From the NCBI GenBank assembly GCA_949126835.1, contig CASBPS010000143.1, forward strand, positions 66,049-130,048: a stretch of 64,000 bases of DNA, written 5' to 3'. The DNA is from Anisus vortex. Lineage: Eukaryota > Mollusca > Gastropoda > Planorbidae. A program made the translations under genes and the position numbers. Below the pieces are notes generated by a model. That model was not told the DNA's origin. It was given only the letters and a program-made list of their open reading frames with translations, and ran no database searches. Below, one piece after another: positions 25,401-37,809 of the stretch; positions within the stretch are counted from its first letter, which is position 1; the number at the start of each line of letters is the position of its first letter.

Positions 25401-28392
25401 TGTTTTACGGCCAGAAAAGAAGCCAAAACCAGAAATCTGCTATTCAAGTCGTTGTACCAAAAGCCAAAACCACAAATCTGCTTTTGTACGGCCAGAAAAG
25501 GAGCCAAAACCACAAATCTGCTGTTTTAAGGCCAAAAGAGAAGCAAAAACCAGAAATCTGCTATTCAAGTCGTTGTACGGACTGTGGAAACGCCAAAACC
25601 ACAAATCTGCTTTTGTACGGCCAGTAGAGAAGCCAAAACCACAAATCTGCTGTTTTACGGTTAGAAAAGAAGCCAAAACAAGAAATCTGCTATTCAAGTC
25701 GTTGTACGGATTGTGGAAAAGCCAAAACCACAAATCTGCTTTTGTACGGCCAGAATAGGAGCCAAAACCAGAAATCTGCTTTTCAAGTCGTTGTACGGTT
25801 TCTGGAGAAGCCAAAACCACAAATCTGCTTTTGTACGGCCAGTAGAGAAGCCAAAACCACAAATCTGCTGTATTACGGCGAATAGAGAAGCCAAAACTAC
25901 AAATCTGCTATTCAAGTCGTTGTACGGCCAGAACAGAAGCACCATTAGCACAAATCTGCTAGTCAAGTCGTTGTACGGTTTGTGGAGAAGCCAAAACAAC
26001 AAATCTGCTTTTTAAGTCCTTGTACGGCCAGAAAAGAAGCTAAAACTAGAAATCTGCTATTCAAGTCGTTGTACGGTTTGTGGAGAGAGCCAAAACCATA
26101 AATCTGTTTTTGTACGGCCAGAAAAGGAGCCAAAACCAGGAATCTGCTTTTCAAGTGTTTGTACGGTTTCTGGAGAAGCCAAAACCACAAATCTGCTTTT
26201 GTACGGCCAGTAGAGAAGCCAAAACACCAAAACTGCTGTATTACGGCGAAAAGAGAAGCCAAAACCACAAATCTGCTATTCAAGTCGTTGTACGGCTAGA
26301 ACAGAAGCACCATTACCACAAATCTGCTAGTCAAGTCGTTGTACGGTTTGTTGAGAAGCCAAAACAGCAAATCTGCTTTTTAAGTCCTTGTACGGCCAGA
26401 AAGGGAAGCCAAAACTAGAAATCTGCTATTCAAGTCGTTGTACGGTTTGTGGAGAGAGCCAAAACCATAAATCTGCTGTGTTACGGCCAAAAGAGAAGCT
26501 AAAACCACAAATCTTCTTGTCAAGTCGTTGGACGGCCAGAAAAGAAGCCAAAACAAGAAATCTGCTATTCAAGTCGTTGTACGGATTGTGGAAAAGCCAA
26601 AACCACAAATCTGCTTTTGTACGGCCAGAAAAGGAGCCAAAACCAGAAATCTGCTTTTCAAGTCGTTGTACGGTTTCTGGAGAAGCCAAAACCACAAATC
26701 TGCTTTTGTACGTCTAGTAGAGAAGCCAAAACCACAAATCTGCTGTATTTGGCGAAAAGAGAAGCCAAAACCACAAATCTGCTATTCAAGTCGTTGTACG
26801 GCCAGAACAGAAGCACCATTACCACAAATATGCTAGTCAAGTCGTTGTACGGTTTGTTGAGAAGCCAAAACAACAAATCTGCTTTTTAAGTCCTTGTACG
26901 GCCAGAAAAAAAGCCAAAACTAGAAATCTGCTATTCAAGTCGTTGTACGGTTTATGGAGAGAGCCAAAACCATAAATCTGCTGTTTTACGGCCAGAAAAG
27001 AAGCCAAAACCAGAAATCTGCTATTCAAGTCGTTGTACCAAAAGCCAAAACCACAAATCTGCTTTTGTACGGCCAGAAAAGGAGCCAAAACCACAAATCT
27101 GCTGTTTTAAGGCCAAAAGAGAAGCAAAAACCAGAAATCTGCTATTCAAGTCGTTGTACGGACTGTGGAAACGCCAAAACCACAAATCTGCTTTTGTACG
27201 GCCAGTAGAGAAGCCAAAACCACAAATCTGCTGTTTTACGGTTAGAAAAGAAGCCAAAACAAGAAATCTGCTATTCAAGTCGTTGTACGGATTGTGGAAA
27301 AGCCAAAACCACAAATCTGCTTTTGTACGGCCAGAATAGGAGCCAAAACCAGAAATCTGCTTTTCAAGTCGTTGTACGGTTTCTGGAGAAGCCAAAACCA
27401 CAAATCTGCTTTTGTACGGCCAGTAGAGAAGCCAAAACCACAAATCTGCTGTATTACGGCGAATAGAGAAGCCAAAACTACAAATCTGCTATTCAAGTCG
27501 TTGTACGGCCAGAACAGAAGCACCATTAGCACAAATCTGCTAGTCAAGTCGTTGTACGGTTTGTGGAGAAGCCAAAACAACAAATCTGCTTTTTAAGTCC
27601 TTGTACGGCCAGAAAAGAAGCCAAAACTAGAAATCTGTTATTCAAGTCGTCGTACGGTTTGTGGAGAGAGCCAAAACCATAAATCTGTTTTTGTACGGCC
27701 AGAAAAGGAGCCAAAACCAGAAATCTGCTTTTCAAGTCTTTGTACGGTTTCTGGAGAAGCCAAAACCACAAATCTGTTTTTGTACGGCCAGTAGAGAAGC
27801 CAAAACCACAAATCTGCTGTATTACGGCGAAAAGAGAAGCCAAAACCACAAATCTGCTATTCAAGTCGTTGTACGGCCAGAACAGAAGCACCATTATCAC
27901 AAATCTGCTAGTCAAGTCGTTGTACGGTTTTGGAGAAGCCAAAACAACAAATCTGCTTTTTAAGTCCTTGTACGGCCAGAAAAAAAGCCAAAACTAGAAA
28001 TCTGCTAATCAAGTCGTTGTACGGTTTATGGAGAGAGCCAAAACCATAAATCTGCTGTGTTACGGCCAAAAGAGAAGCTAAAACCACAAATCTTCTTTTC
28101 AAGTCGTTGTACGGCCAGAAAAGAAGCCAAAACAAGAAATCTGCTATTCAAGTCGTTATACGGATTGTGGAAAAGCCAAAACCTCAAATCTGCTTTTGTA
28201 CGACCAGAAAAGGAGCCAAAACAATAAATCTGCTTTTCAAGTCGTTGTACGGTTTCTGGAGAAGCCAAAACCACAAATCTGCTTTTGTACGGCTAGTAGA
28301 GAAGCCAAAACCACAAATCTGCTGTATTACGGCGAAAAGAGAAGCCAAAACCACAAATCTGCTATTCAAGTCGTTGTACGGCCAGAACAGAA
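22411..28392 (+). repeat. Family A higher-order repeat, copy A4 (5,982 bp, enlarged)
   Basis: Intervals are 676-596-675-368-506-707-368-506-707-368-505. The extra 1,581 bp is a tandem duplication of 506+707+368. The final 505 is one base short because tacggttttggag near 27,925 lacks a base of the usual tacggtttgtggag. Confidence 0.94.
24382..27543 (+). repeat. 1,581-bp tandem duplication inside A4
   Basis: The copies are approximately 24,382-25,962 and 25,963-27,543. The join lies in an identical stretch between about 25,963 and 26,040. Left of it are marks of the second 368 block (attagcac, ctagtcaag) and right of it a mark of the first 368 block (gaagctaaaactag). The exchange therefore took place between the two paralogous 8-monomer blocks of the A unit. 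Confidence 0.92.
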
Positions 28393-31300
28393 GCACCATT
28401 ACCACAAATCTGCTAGTCAAGTCGTTGTACGGTTTGTGGAGAAGCCAAAACAACAAATCTGCTTTTTAAGTCCTTGTACGGCCAGAAAAGAAGCCAAAAC
28501 TAGAAATCTGCTATTCAAGTCGTTGTACGGTTTGTGGAGAGAGCCAAAACCACAAATCTGCTGTGTTACGGCCAAAAGAGAAGCTGAAACCACAAATCTT
28601 CTTTTCAAGTCGTTGTACGGCTAGAAAAAAAGCCAAAACCAGAAATCTGCTGTTTTACGGCCAGAAAAGGAGCCAAAACCACAAATCTGCTGTTTTACGG
28701 CCAAAAGAGAAGCCAAAACCATAAATCTGCTGTGTTACGGCCAAAAGAGAAGCTAAAACCACAAATCTTCTTTTCAAGTCGTTGTACGGCCAGAAAAGAA
28801 GCCAAAACAAGAAATCGTGCTATTCAAGTCGTTGTACGGATTGTGGAAAAGCCAAAACCACAAATTTGCTTTTGTACGGCCAGAATAGGAGCCAAAACCA
28901 GAAATCTGCTTTTCAAGTCGTTGTACGGTTTCTGGAGAAGCCAAAACCACAAATCTGCTTTTGTACGGCCAGTAGAGAAGCCAAAACCACAAATCTGCTG
29001 TATTACGGCGAAAAGAGAAGCCAAAACCACAAATCTGCTATTCAAGTCGTTGTACGGCCAGAACAGAAGCACCATTACCACAAATCTGCTAGTCAAGTCG
29101 TCGTACGGTTTGTGGAGAAGCCAAAAAAACAAATCTGCTTTTTAAGTCCTTGTACGGCCAGAAAAGAAGCCAAAACTAGAAATCTGCTATTCAAGTCGTT
29201 GTACTGTTTGTGGAGAGAGCCAAAACCATAAATCTGCTGTTTTATGGCCAGAAAAGAAGCCAAAACAAGAAATCTGCTATTCAAGTCGTTGTACGGTTTG
29301 TTGAGAGAGCCAAAACCATAAATCTGCTGTGTTACGGCCAAAAGAGAAGCTAAAACCACAAATCTTCTTGTCAAGTCGTTGTACGGCCAGAAAAGAAGCC
29401 AAACCAAGAAATCTGCTATTCAAGTCGTTGTACGGATTGTGGAAAAGCCAAAACCACAAATCTGCTTTTGTACGGCCAGAAAAGGAGCCAAAACAAGAAA
29501 TCTGCTTTTCAAGTCGTTTAACGGTTTCTGGAGAAGCCAAAACCACAAATCTGCTTTTGTACGGCTAGTAGAGAAGCCAAAACCACAAATCTGCTGTATT
29601 ACGGCGAAAAGAGAACCCAAAACCACAAATCTGCTATTCAAGTCGTTGTACGGCCAGAACAGAAGCACCATTACCACAAATCTGCTAGTCAAGTCTTTGT
29701 ACGGTTTGTGGAGAAGCCAAAACAACAAATCTGCTTTTTAAGTCCTTGTACGGCCAGAAAAGAAGCCAAAACTAGAAATCTGCTATTCAAGTCGTTGTAC
29801 GATTTGTGGAGAGAGCCAAAACCACAAATCTGCTGTGTTACGGCCAAAAGAGAAGCTGAAACCACAAATCTTCTTTTCAAGTCGTTGTACGGCCAAAAAA
29901 AAAGCCAAAACCAGAAATCTGCTGTTTTACGGCCAGAAAAGGAGCCAAAACAAGAAATCTGCTATTCAAGTCGTTGTACGAACTGTGGAAACGCCAAAAC
30001 CACAAATCTGCTTTTGTACGGCCAGTAGAGAAGCCAAAACCACAAATCTGCTGTTTTACGGTTAGAAAAGAAGCCAAAACAAGAAATCTGCTATTCAAGT
30101 CGTTGTACGGATTGTGGAAAAGCCAAAACCACAAATCTGCTTTTGTACGGCCAGAATAGGAGCCAAAACCAGAAATCTGCTTTTCAAGTCGTTGTACGGT
30201 TTCTGGAGAAGCCAAAACCACAAATCTGTTTTTGTACGGCCATTAGAGAAGCCAAAACCACAAATATGCTGTATTACGGCGAAAAGAGAAGCCAAAACCA
30301 CAAATCTGCTATTCAAGTCGTTGTACGGCCAGAACAGAAGCACCATTACCACAAATCTGCTAATCAAGTCGTTGTACGGTTTGTGGAGAAGCCAAAGCAA
30401 CAAATCTGCTTTTTAAGTCCTTGTACGGCCAGAAAAGAAGCTAAAACTAGAAATCTGCTATTCAAGTCGTTGTACGGTTTGTGGAGAGAGCCAAAACCAT
30501 AAATCTGTTTTTGTACGGCCAGAAAAGGAGCCAAAACCAGGAATCTGCTTTTCAAGTGTTTGTACGGTTTCTGGAGAAGCCAAAACCACAAATCTGCTTT
30601 TGTACGGCCAGTAGAGAAGCCAAAACACCAAAACTGCTGTATTACGGCGAAAAGAGAAGCCAAAACCACAAATCTGCTATTCAAGTCGTTGTACGGCCAG
30701 AACAGAAGCACCATTACCACAAATCTGCTAGTCAAGTCGTTGTACGGTTTGTTGAGAAGCCAAAACAGCAAATCTGCTTTTTAAGTCCTTGTACGGCCAG
30801 AAAGGGAAGCCAAAACTAGAAATCTGCTATTCAAGTCGTTGTACGGTTTGTGGAGAGAGCCAAAACCATAAATCTGCTGTGTTACGGCCAAAAGAGAAGC
30901 TAAAACCACAAATCTTCTTGTCAAGTCGTTGGACGGCCAGAAAAGAAGCCAAAACAAGAAATCTGCTATTCAAGTCGTTGTACGGATTGTGGAAAAGCCA
31001 AAACCACAAATCTGCTTTTGTACGGCCAGAAAAGGAGCCAAAACCAGAAATCTGCTTTTCAAGTCGTTGTACGGTTTCTGGAGAAGCCAAAACCACAAAT
31101 CTGCTTTTGTACGTCTAGTAGAGAAGCCAAAACCACAAATCTGCTGTATTTGGCGAAAAGAGAAGCCAAAACCACAAATCTGCTATTCAAGTCGTTGTAC
31201 GGCCAGAACAGAAGCACCATTACCACAAATATGCTAGTCAAGTCGTTGTACGGTTTGTTGAGAAGCCAAAACAACAAATCTGCTTTTTAAGTCCTTGTAC

Positions 31301-32288
31301 GGCCAGAAAAAAAGCCAAAACTAGAAATCTGCTATTCAAGTCGTTGTACGGTTTATGGAGAGAGCCAAAACCATAAATCTGCTGTTTTACGGCCAGAAAA
31401 GAAGACAAAACCAGAAATCTGCTATTCAAGTCGTTGTACCAAAAGCCAAAACCACAAATCTGCTTTTGTACGGCCAGAAAAGGAGCCAAAACCACAAATC
31501 TGCTGTTTTAAGGCCAAAAGAGAAGCAAAAACCAGAAATCTGCTATTCAAGTCGTTGTACGGACTGTGGAAACGCCAAAACCACAAATCTGCTTTTGTAC
31601 GGCCAGTAGAGAAGCCAAAACCACAAATCTGCTGTTTTACGGTTAGAAAAGAAGCCAAAACAAGAAAACTGCTATTCAAGTCGTTGTACGGATTGTGGAA
31701 AAGCCAAAACCACAAATCTGCTTTTGTACGGCCAGAATAGGAGCCAAAACCAGAAATCTGCTTTTCAAGTCGTTGTACGGTTTCTGGAGAAGCCAAAACC
31801 ACAAATCTGCTTTTGTACGGCCAGTAGAGAAGCCAAAACCACAAATCTGCTGTATTACGGCGAATAGAGAAGCCAAAACTACAAATCTGCTATTCAAGTC
31901 GTTGTACGGCCAGAACAGAAGCACCATTAGCACAAATCTGCTAGTCAAGTCGTTGTACGGTTTGTGGAGAAGCCAAAACAACAAATCTGCTTTTTAAGTC
32001 CTTGTACGGCCAGAAAAGAAGCCAAAACTAGAAATCTGTTATTCAAGTCGTCGTACGGTTTGTGGAGAGAGCCAAAACCATAAATCTGTTTTTGTACGGC
32101 CAGAAAAGGAGCCAAAACCAGAAATCTGCTTTTCAAGTCTTTGTACGGTTTCTGGAGAAGCCAAAACCACAAATCTGTTTTTGTACGGCCAGTAGAGAAG
32201 CCAAAACCACAAATCTGCTGTATTACGGCGAAAAGAGAAGCCAAAACCACAAATCTGCTATTCAAGTCGTTGTACGGCCAGAACAGAA
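28393..32288 (+). repeat. Family A higher-order repeat, copy A5 (truncated)
   Basis: Intervals are 676-596-675-368-506-707-368. The expected final 506 is replaced by a second 368 and a 755, which belong to family B. Private changes include ccaaagcaac near 30,394, gaagacaaaacc at 31,402-31,413 and caagaaaactgc at 31,661-31,672. The last two are shared with B2 only. Confidence 0.93.
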
Positions 32289-35200
32289 GCACCATTATCA
32301 CAAATCTGCTAGTCAAGTCGTTGTACGGTTTGTGGAGAAGCCAAAACAACAAATCTGCTTTTTAAGTCCTTGTACGGCCAGAAAAGAAGCCAAAACTAGA
32401 AATCTGCTATTCAAGTCGTTGTACGGTTTGTGGAGAGAGCCAAAACCATAAATCTGTTTTTGTACGGCCAGAAAAGGAGCCAAAACCAGAAATCTGCTTT
32501 TCAAGTCTTTGTACGGTTTCTGGAGAAGCCAAAACCACAAATCTGTTTTTGTACGGCCAGTAGAGAAGCCAAAACCACAAATCTGCTGTATTACGGCGAA
32601 AAGAGAAGCCAAAACCACAAATCTGCTATTCAAGTCGTTGTACGGCCAGAACAGAAGCACCATTACCACAAATCTGCTAGTCAAGTCGTTGTACGGTTTG
32701 TTGAGAAGCCAAAACAACAAATCTGCTTTTTCAGTCCTTGTACGGCCAGAAAAGAAGCCAAAACTAGAAATCTGCTATTCAAGTCGTTGTACGGTTTGTG
32801 GAGAGAGCCAAAACCGTAAATCTGCTGTGTTACGGCCAAAAGAGAAGCTAAAACCACAAATCTTCTTGTCAAGTCGTTGGACGGCCAGAAAAGAAGCCAA
32901 AACAATAAATCTGCTATTCAAGTCGTTGTACCAAAAGCCAAAACCACAAATCTGCTTTTGTACGGCCAGAAAAGGAGCCAAAACCACAAATCTGCTGTTT
33001 TAAGGCCAAAAGAGAAGCAAAAACCAGAAATCTGCTATTCAAGTCGTTGTACGGACTGTGGAAACGCCAAAACCATAAATCTGCTTTTGTACGGCCAGTA
33101 GAGAAGCCAAAACCACAAATCTGCTGTTTTACGGTTAGAAAAGAAGCCAAAACAAGAAATCTGCTATTCAAGTCGTTGTACGGATTGTGGAAAAGCCAAA
33201 ACCACAAATCTGCTTTTGTACGGCCAGAATAGGAGCCAAAACCAGAAATCTGCTATTCAAGTCGTTGTACGGTTTCTGGAGAAGCCAAAACCACAAATCT
33301 GCTTTTGTACGTCTAGTAGAGAAGCCAAAACCACAAATCTGCTGTATTTGGCGAAAAGAGAAGCCAAAACCACAAATCTGCTATTCAAGTCGTTGTACGG
33401 CCAGAACAGAAGCACCATTACCACAAATATGCTAGTCAAGTCGTTGTACGGTTTGTTGAGAAGCCAAAACAACAAATCTGCTTTTTAAGTCCTTGTACGG
33501 CCAGAAAAAAAGCCAAAACTAGAAATCTGCTATTCAAGTCGTTGTACGGTTTATGGAGAGAGCCAAAACCATAAATCTGCTGTTTTACGGCCAGAAAAGA
33601 AGACAAAACCAGAAATCTGCTATTCAAGTCGTTGTACCAAAAGCCAAAACCACAAATCTGCTTTTGTACGGCCAGAAAAGGAGCCAAAACCACAAATCTG
33701 CTGTTTTAAGGCCAAAAGAGAAGCAAAAACCAGAAATCTGCTATTCAAGTCGTTGTACGGACTGTGGAAACGCCAAAACCACAAATCTGCTTTTGTACGG
33801 CCAGTAGAGAAGCCAAAACCACAAATCTGCTGTTTTACGGTTAGAAAAGAAGCCAAAACAAGAAAACTGCTATTCAAGTCGTTGTACGGATTGTGGAAAA
33901 GCCAAAACCACAAATCTGCTTTTGTACGGCCAGAATAGGAGCCAAAACCAGAAATCTGCTTTTCAAGTCGTTGTACGGTTTCTGGAGAAGCCAAAACCAC
34001 AAATCTGCTTTTGTACGGCCAGTAGAGAAGCCAAAACCACAAATCTGCTGTATTACGGCGAATAGAGAAGCCAAAACTACAAATCTGCTATTCAAGTCGT
34101 TGTACGGCCAGAACAGAAGCACCATTAGCACAAATCTGCTAGTCAAGTCGTTGTACGGTTTGTGGAGAAGCCAAAACAACAAATCTGCTTTTTAAGTCCT
34201 TGTACGGCCAGAAAAGAAGCCAAAACTAGAAATCTGTTATTCAAGTCGTCGTACGGTTTGTGGAGAGAGCCAAAACCATAAATCTGTTTTTGTACGGCCA
34301 GAAAAGGAGCCAAAACCAGAAATCTGCTTTTCAAGTCTTTGTACGGTTTCTGGAGAAGCCAAAACCACAAATCTGTTTTTGTACGGCCAGTAGAGAAGCC
34401 AAAACCACAAATCTGCTGTATTACGGCGAAAAGAGAAGCCAAAACCACAAATCTGCTATTCAAGTCGTTGTACGGCCAGAACAGAAGCACCATTATCACA
34501 AATCTGCTAGTCAAGTCGTTGTACGGTTTGTGGAGAAGCCAAAACAACAAATCTGCTTTTTAAGTCCTTGTACGGCCAGAAAAGAAGCCAAAACTAGAAA
34601 TCTGCTATTCAAGTCGTTGTACGGTTTGTGGAGAGAGCCAAAACCATAAATCTGTTTTTGTACGGCCAGAAAAGGAGCCAAAACCAGAAATCTGCTTTTC
34701 AAGTCTTTGTACGGTTTCTGGAGAAGCCAAAACCACAAATCTGTTTTTGTACGGCCAGTAGAGAAGCCAAAACCACAAATCTGCTGTATTACGGCGAAAA
34801 GAGAAGCCAAAACCACAAATCTGCTATTCAAGTCGTTGTACGGCCAGAACAGAAGCACCATTACCACAAATCTGCTAGTCAAGTCGTTGTACGGTTTGTT
34901 GAGAAGCCAAAACAACAAATCTGCTTTTTCAGTCCTTGTACGGCCAGAAAAGAAGCCAAAACTAGAAATCTGCTATTCAAGTCGTTGTACGGTTTGTGGA
35001 GAGAGCCAAAACCATAAATCTGCTGTGTTACGGCCAAAAGAGAAGCTAAAACCACAAATCTTCTTGTCAAGTCGTTGGACGGCCAGAAAAGAAGCCAAAA
35101 CAATAAATCTGCTATTCAAGTCGTTGTACCAAAAGCCAAAACCACAAATCTGCTTTTGTACGGCCAGAAAAGGAGCCAAAACCACAAATCTGCTGTTTTA

Positions 35201-37809
35201 AGGCCAAAAGAGAAGCAAAAACCAGAAATCTGCTATTCAAGTCGTTGTACGGACTGTGGAAACGCCAAAACCATAAATCTGCTTTTGTACGGCCAGTAGA
35301 GAAGCCAAAACCACAAATCTGCTGTTTTACGGTTAGAAAAGAAGCCAAAACAAGAAATCTGCTATTCAAGTCGTTGTACGGATTGTGGAAAAGCCAAAAC
35401 CACAAATCTGCTTTTGTACGGCCAGAATAGGAGCCAAAACCAGAAATCTGCTATTCAAGTCGTTGTACGGTTTCTGGAGAAGCCAAAACCACAAATCTGC
35501 TTTTGTACGGCCAGTAGAGAAGCCAAAACCACAAATCTGCTGTATTACGGCGAAAAGAGAAGCCAAAACCACAAATCTGCTATTCAAGTCGTTGTACGGC
35601 CAGAACAGAAGCACCATTACCACAAATCTGCTAGTCAAGTCGTTGTACGGTTTGTTGAGAAGCCAAAACAACAAATCTGCTTTTTAAGTCCTTGTACGGC
35701 CAGAAAAAAAGCCAAAACTAGAAATCTGCTATTCAAGTCGTTGTACGGTTTATGGAGAGAGCCAAAACCATAAATCTGCTGTTTTACGGCCAGAAAAGAA
35801 GCCAAAACCAGAAATCTGCTATTCAAGTCGTTGTACCAAAAGCCAAAACCACAAATCTGCTTTTGTACGGCCAGAAAAGGAGCCAAAACCACAAATCTGC
35901 TGTTTTAAGGCCAAAAGAGAAGCAAAAACCAGAAATCTGCTATTCAAGTCGTTGTACGGACTGTGGAAACGCCAAAACCACAAATCTGCTTTTGTACGGC
36001 CAGTAGAGAAGCCAAAACCACAAATCTGCTGTTTTACGGTTAGAAAAGAAGCCAAAACAAGAAATCTGCTATTCAAGTCGTTGTACGGATTGTGGAAAAG
36101 CCAAAACCACAAATCTGCTTTTGTACGGCCAGAATAGGAGCCAAAACCAGAAATCTGCTTTTCAAGTCGTTGTACGGTTTCTGGAGAAGCCAAAACCACA
36201 AATCTGCTTTTGTACGGCCAGTAGAGAAGCCAAAACCACAAATCTGCTGTATTACGGCGAATAGAGAAGCCAAAACCACAAATCTGCTATTCAAGTCGTT
36301 GTACGGCCAGAACAGAAGCACCATTAGCACAAATCTGCTAGTCAAGTCGTTGTACGGTTTGTGGAGAAGCCAAAACAACAAATCTGCTTTTTAAGTCCTT
36401 GTACGGCCAGAAAAGAAGCCAAAACTAGAAATCTGCTATTCAAGTCGTCGTACGGTTTGTGGAGAGAGCCAAAACCATAAATCTGTTTTTGTACGGCCAG
36501 AAAAGGAGCCAAAACCAGAAATCTGCTTTTCAAGTCTTTGTACGGTTTCTGGAGAAGCCAAAACCACAAATCTGCTTTTGTACGGCCAGTAGAGAAGCCA
36601 AAACCACAAATCTGCTGTATTACGGCGAAAAGAGAAGCCAAAACCACAAATCTGCTATTCAAGTCGTTGTACGGCCAGAACAGAAGCACCATTATCACAA
36701 ATCTGCTAGTCAAGTCGTTGTACGGTTTGTGGAGAAGCCAAAACAACAAATCTGCTTTTTAAGTCCTTGTACGGCCAGAAAAGAAGCCAAAACTAGAAAT
36801 CTGCTATTCAAGTCGTTGTACGGTTTGTGGAGAGAGCCAAAACCATAAATCTGTTTTTGTACGGCCAGAAAAGGAGCCAAAACCAGAAATCTGCTTTTCA
36901 AGTCTTTGTACGGTTTCTGGAGAAGCCAAAACCACAAATCTGTTTTTGTACGGCCAGTAGAGAAGCCAAAACCACAAATCTGCTGTATTACGGCGAAAAG
37001 AGAAGCCAAAACCACAAATCTGCTATTCAAGTCGTTGTACGGCCAGAACAGAAGCACCATTACCACAAATCTGCTAGTCAAGTCGTTGTACGGTTTGTTG
37101 AGAAGCCAAAACAACAAATCTGCTTTTTCAGTCCTTGTACGGCCAGAAAAGAAGCCAAAACTAGAAATCTGCTATTCAAGTCGTTGTACGGTTTGTGGAG
37201 AGAGCCAAAACCATAAATCTGCTGTGTTACGGCCAAAAGAGAAGCTAAAACCACAAATCTTCTTGTCAAGTCGTTGGACGGCCAGAAAAGAAGCCAAAAC
37301 AATAAATCTGCTATTCAAGTCGTTGTACCAAAAGCCAAAACCACAAATCTGCTTTTGTACGGCCAGAAAAGGAGCCAAAACCACAAATCTGCTGTTTTAA
37401 GGCCAAAAGAGAAGCAAAAACCAGAAATCTGCTATTCAAGTCGTTGTACGGACTGTGGAAACGCCAAAACCACAAATCTGCTTTTGTACGGCCAGTAGAG
37501 AAGCCAAAACCACAAATCTGCTGTTTTACGGTTAGAAAAGAAGCCAAAACAAGAAATCTGCTATTCAAGTCGTTGTACGGATTGTGGAAAAGCCAAAACC
37601 ACAAATCTGCTTTTGTACGGCCAGAATAGGAGCCAAAACCAGAAATCTGCTATTCAAGTCGTTGTACGGTTTCTGGAGAAGCCAAAACCACAAATCTGCT
37701 TTTGTACGGCCAGTAGAGAAGCCAAAACCACAAATCTGCTGTATTACGGCGAAAAGAGAAGCCAAAACCACAAATCTGCTATTCAAGTCGTTGTACGGCC
37801 AGAACAGAA
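31214..37809 (+). repeat. Family B, three 2,198/2,199-bp units (49 monomers)
   Basis: Units start at 31,214, 33,412 and 35,611 with intervals 707-368-368-755, 707-368-368-756 and 707-368-368-756. Monomer counts are 16+8+8+17. The first unit overlaps the right end of A5, because family B grew from an A end joined to a C-type 756 block. The 755 is one base short because gtatttggcg replaces gtattacggcg. That mark shows the B1/B2 join lies between about 33,256 and 33,311. Confidence 0.93.
32289..32656 (+). repeat. Reference 368-bp, 8-monomer block
   Basis: Parsed base by base, this block is eight monomers of 51, 49, 50, 40, 49, 40, 40 and 49 bp, summing to 368. By hand count the same anchor interval occurs 36 times in the window, in families A, B, C, D and F and in the mixed segments, but not inside the E unit. 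It is often tandem, for example 13,774-14,509, 34,119-34,854 and 50,892-51,627. It looks like a basic module from which larger units are assembled. The length is close to two nucleosome repeats, which may be chance. Confidence 0.9.
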
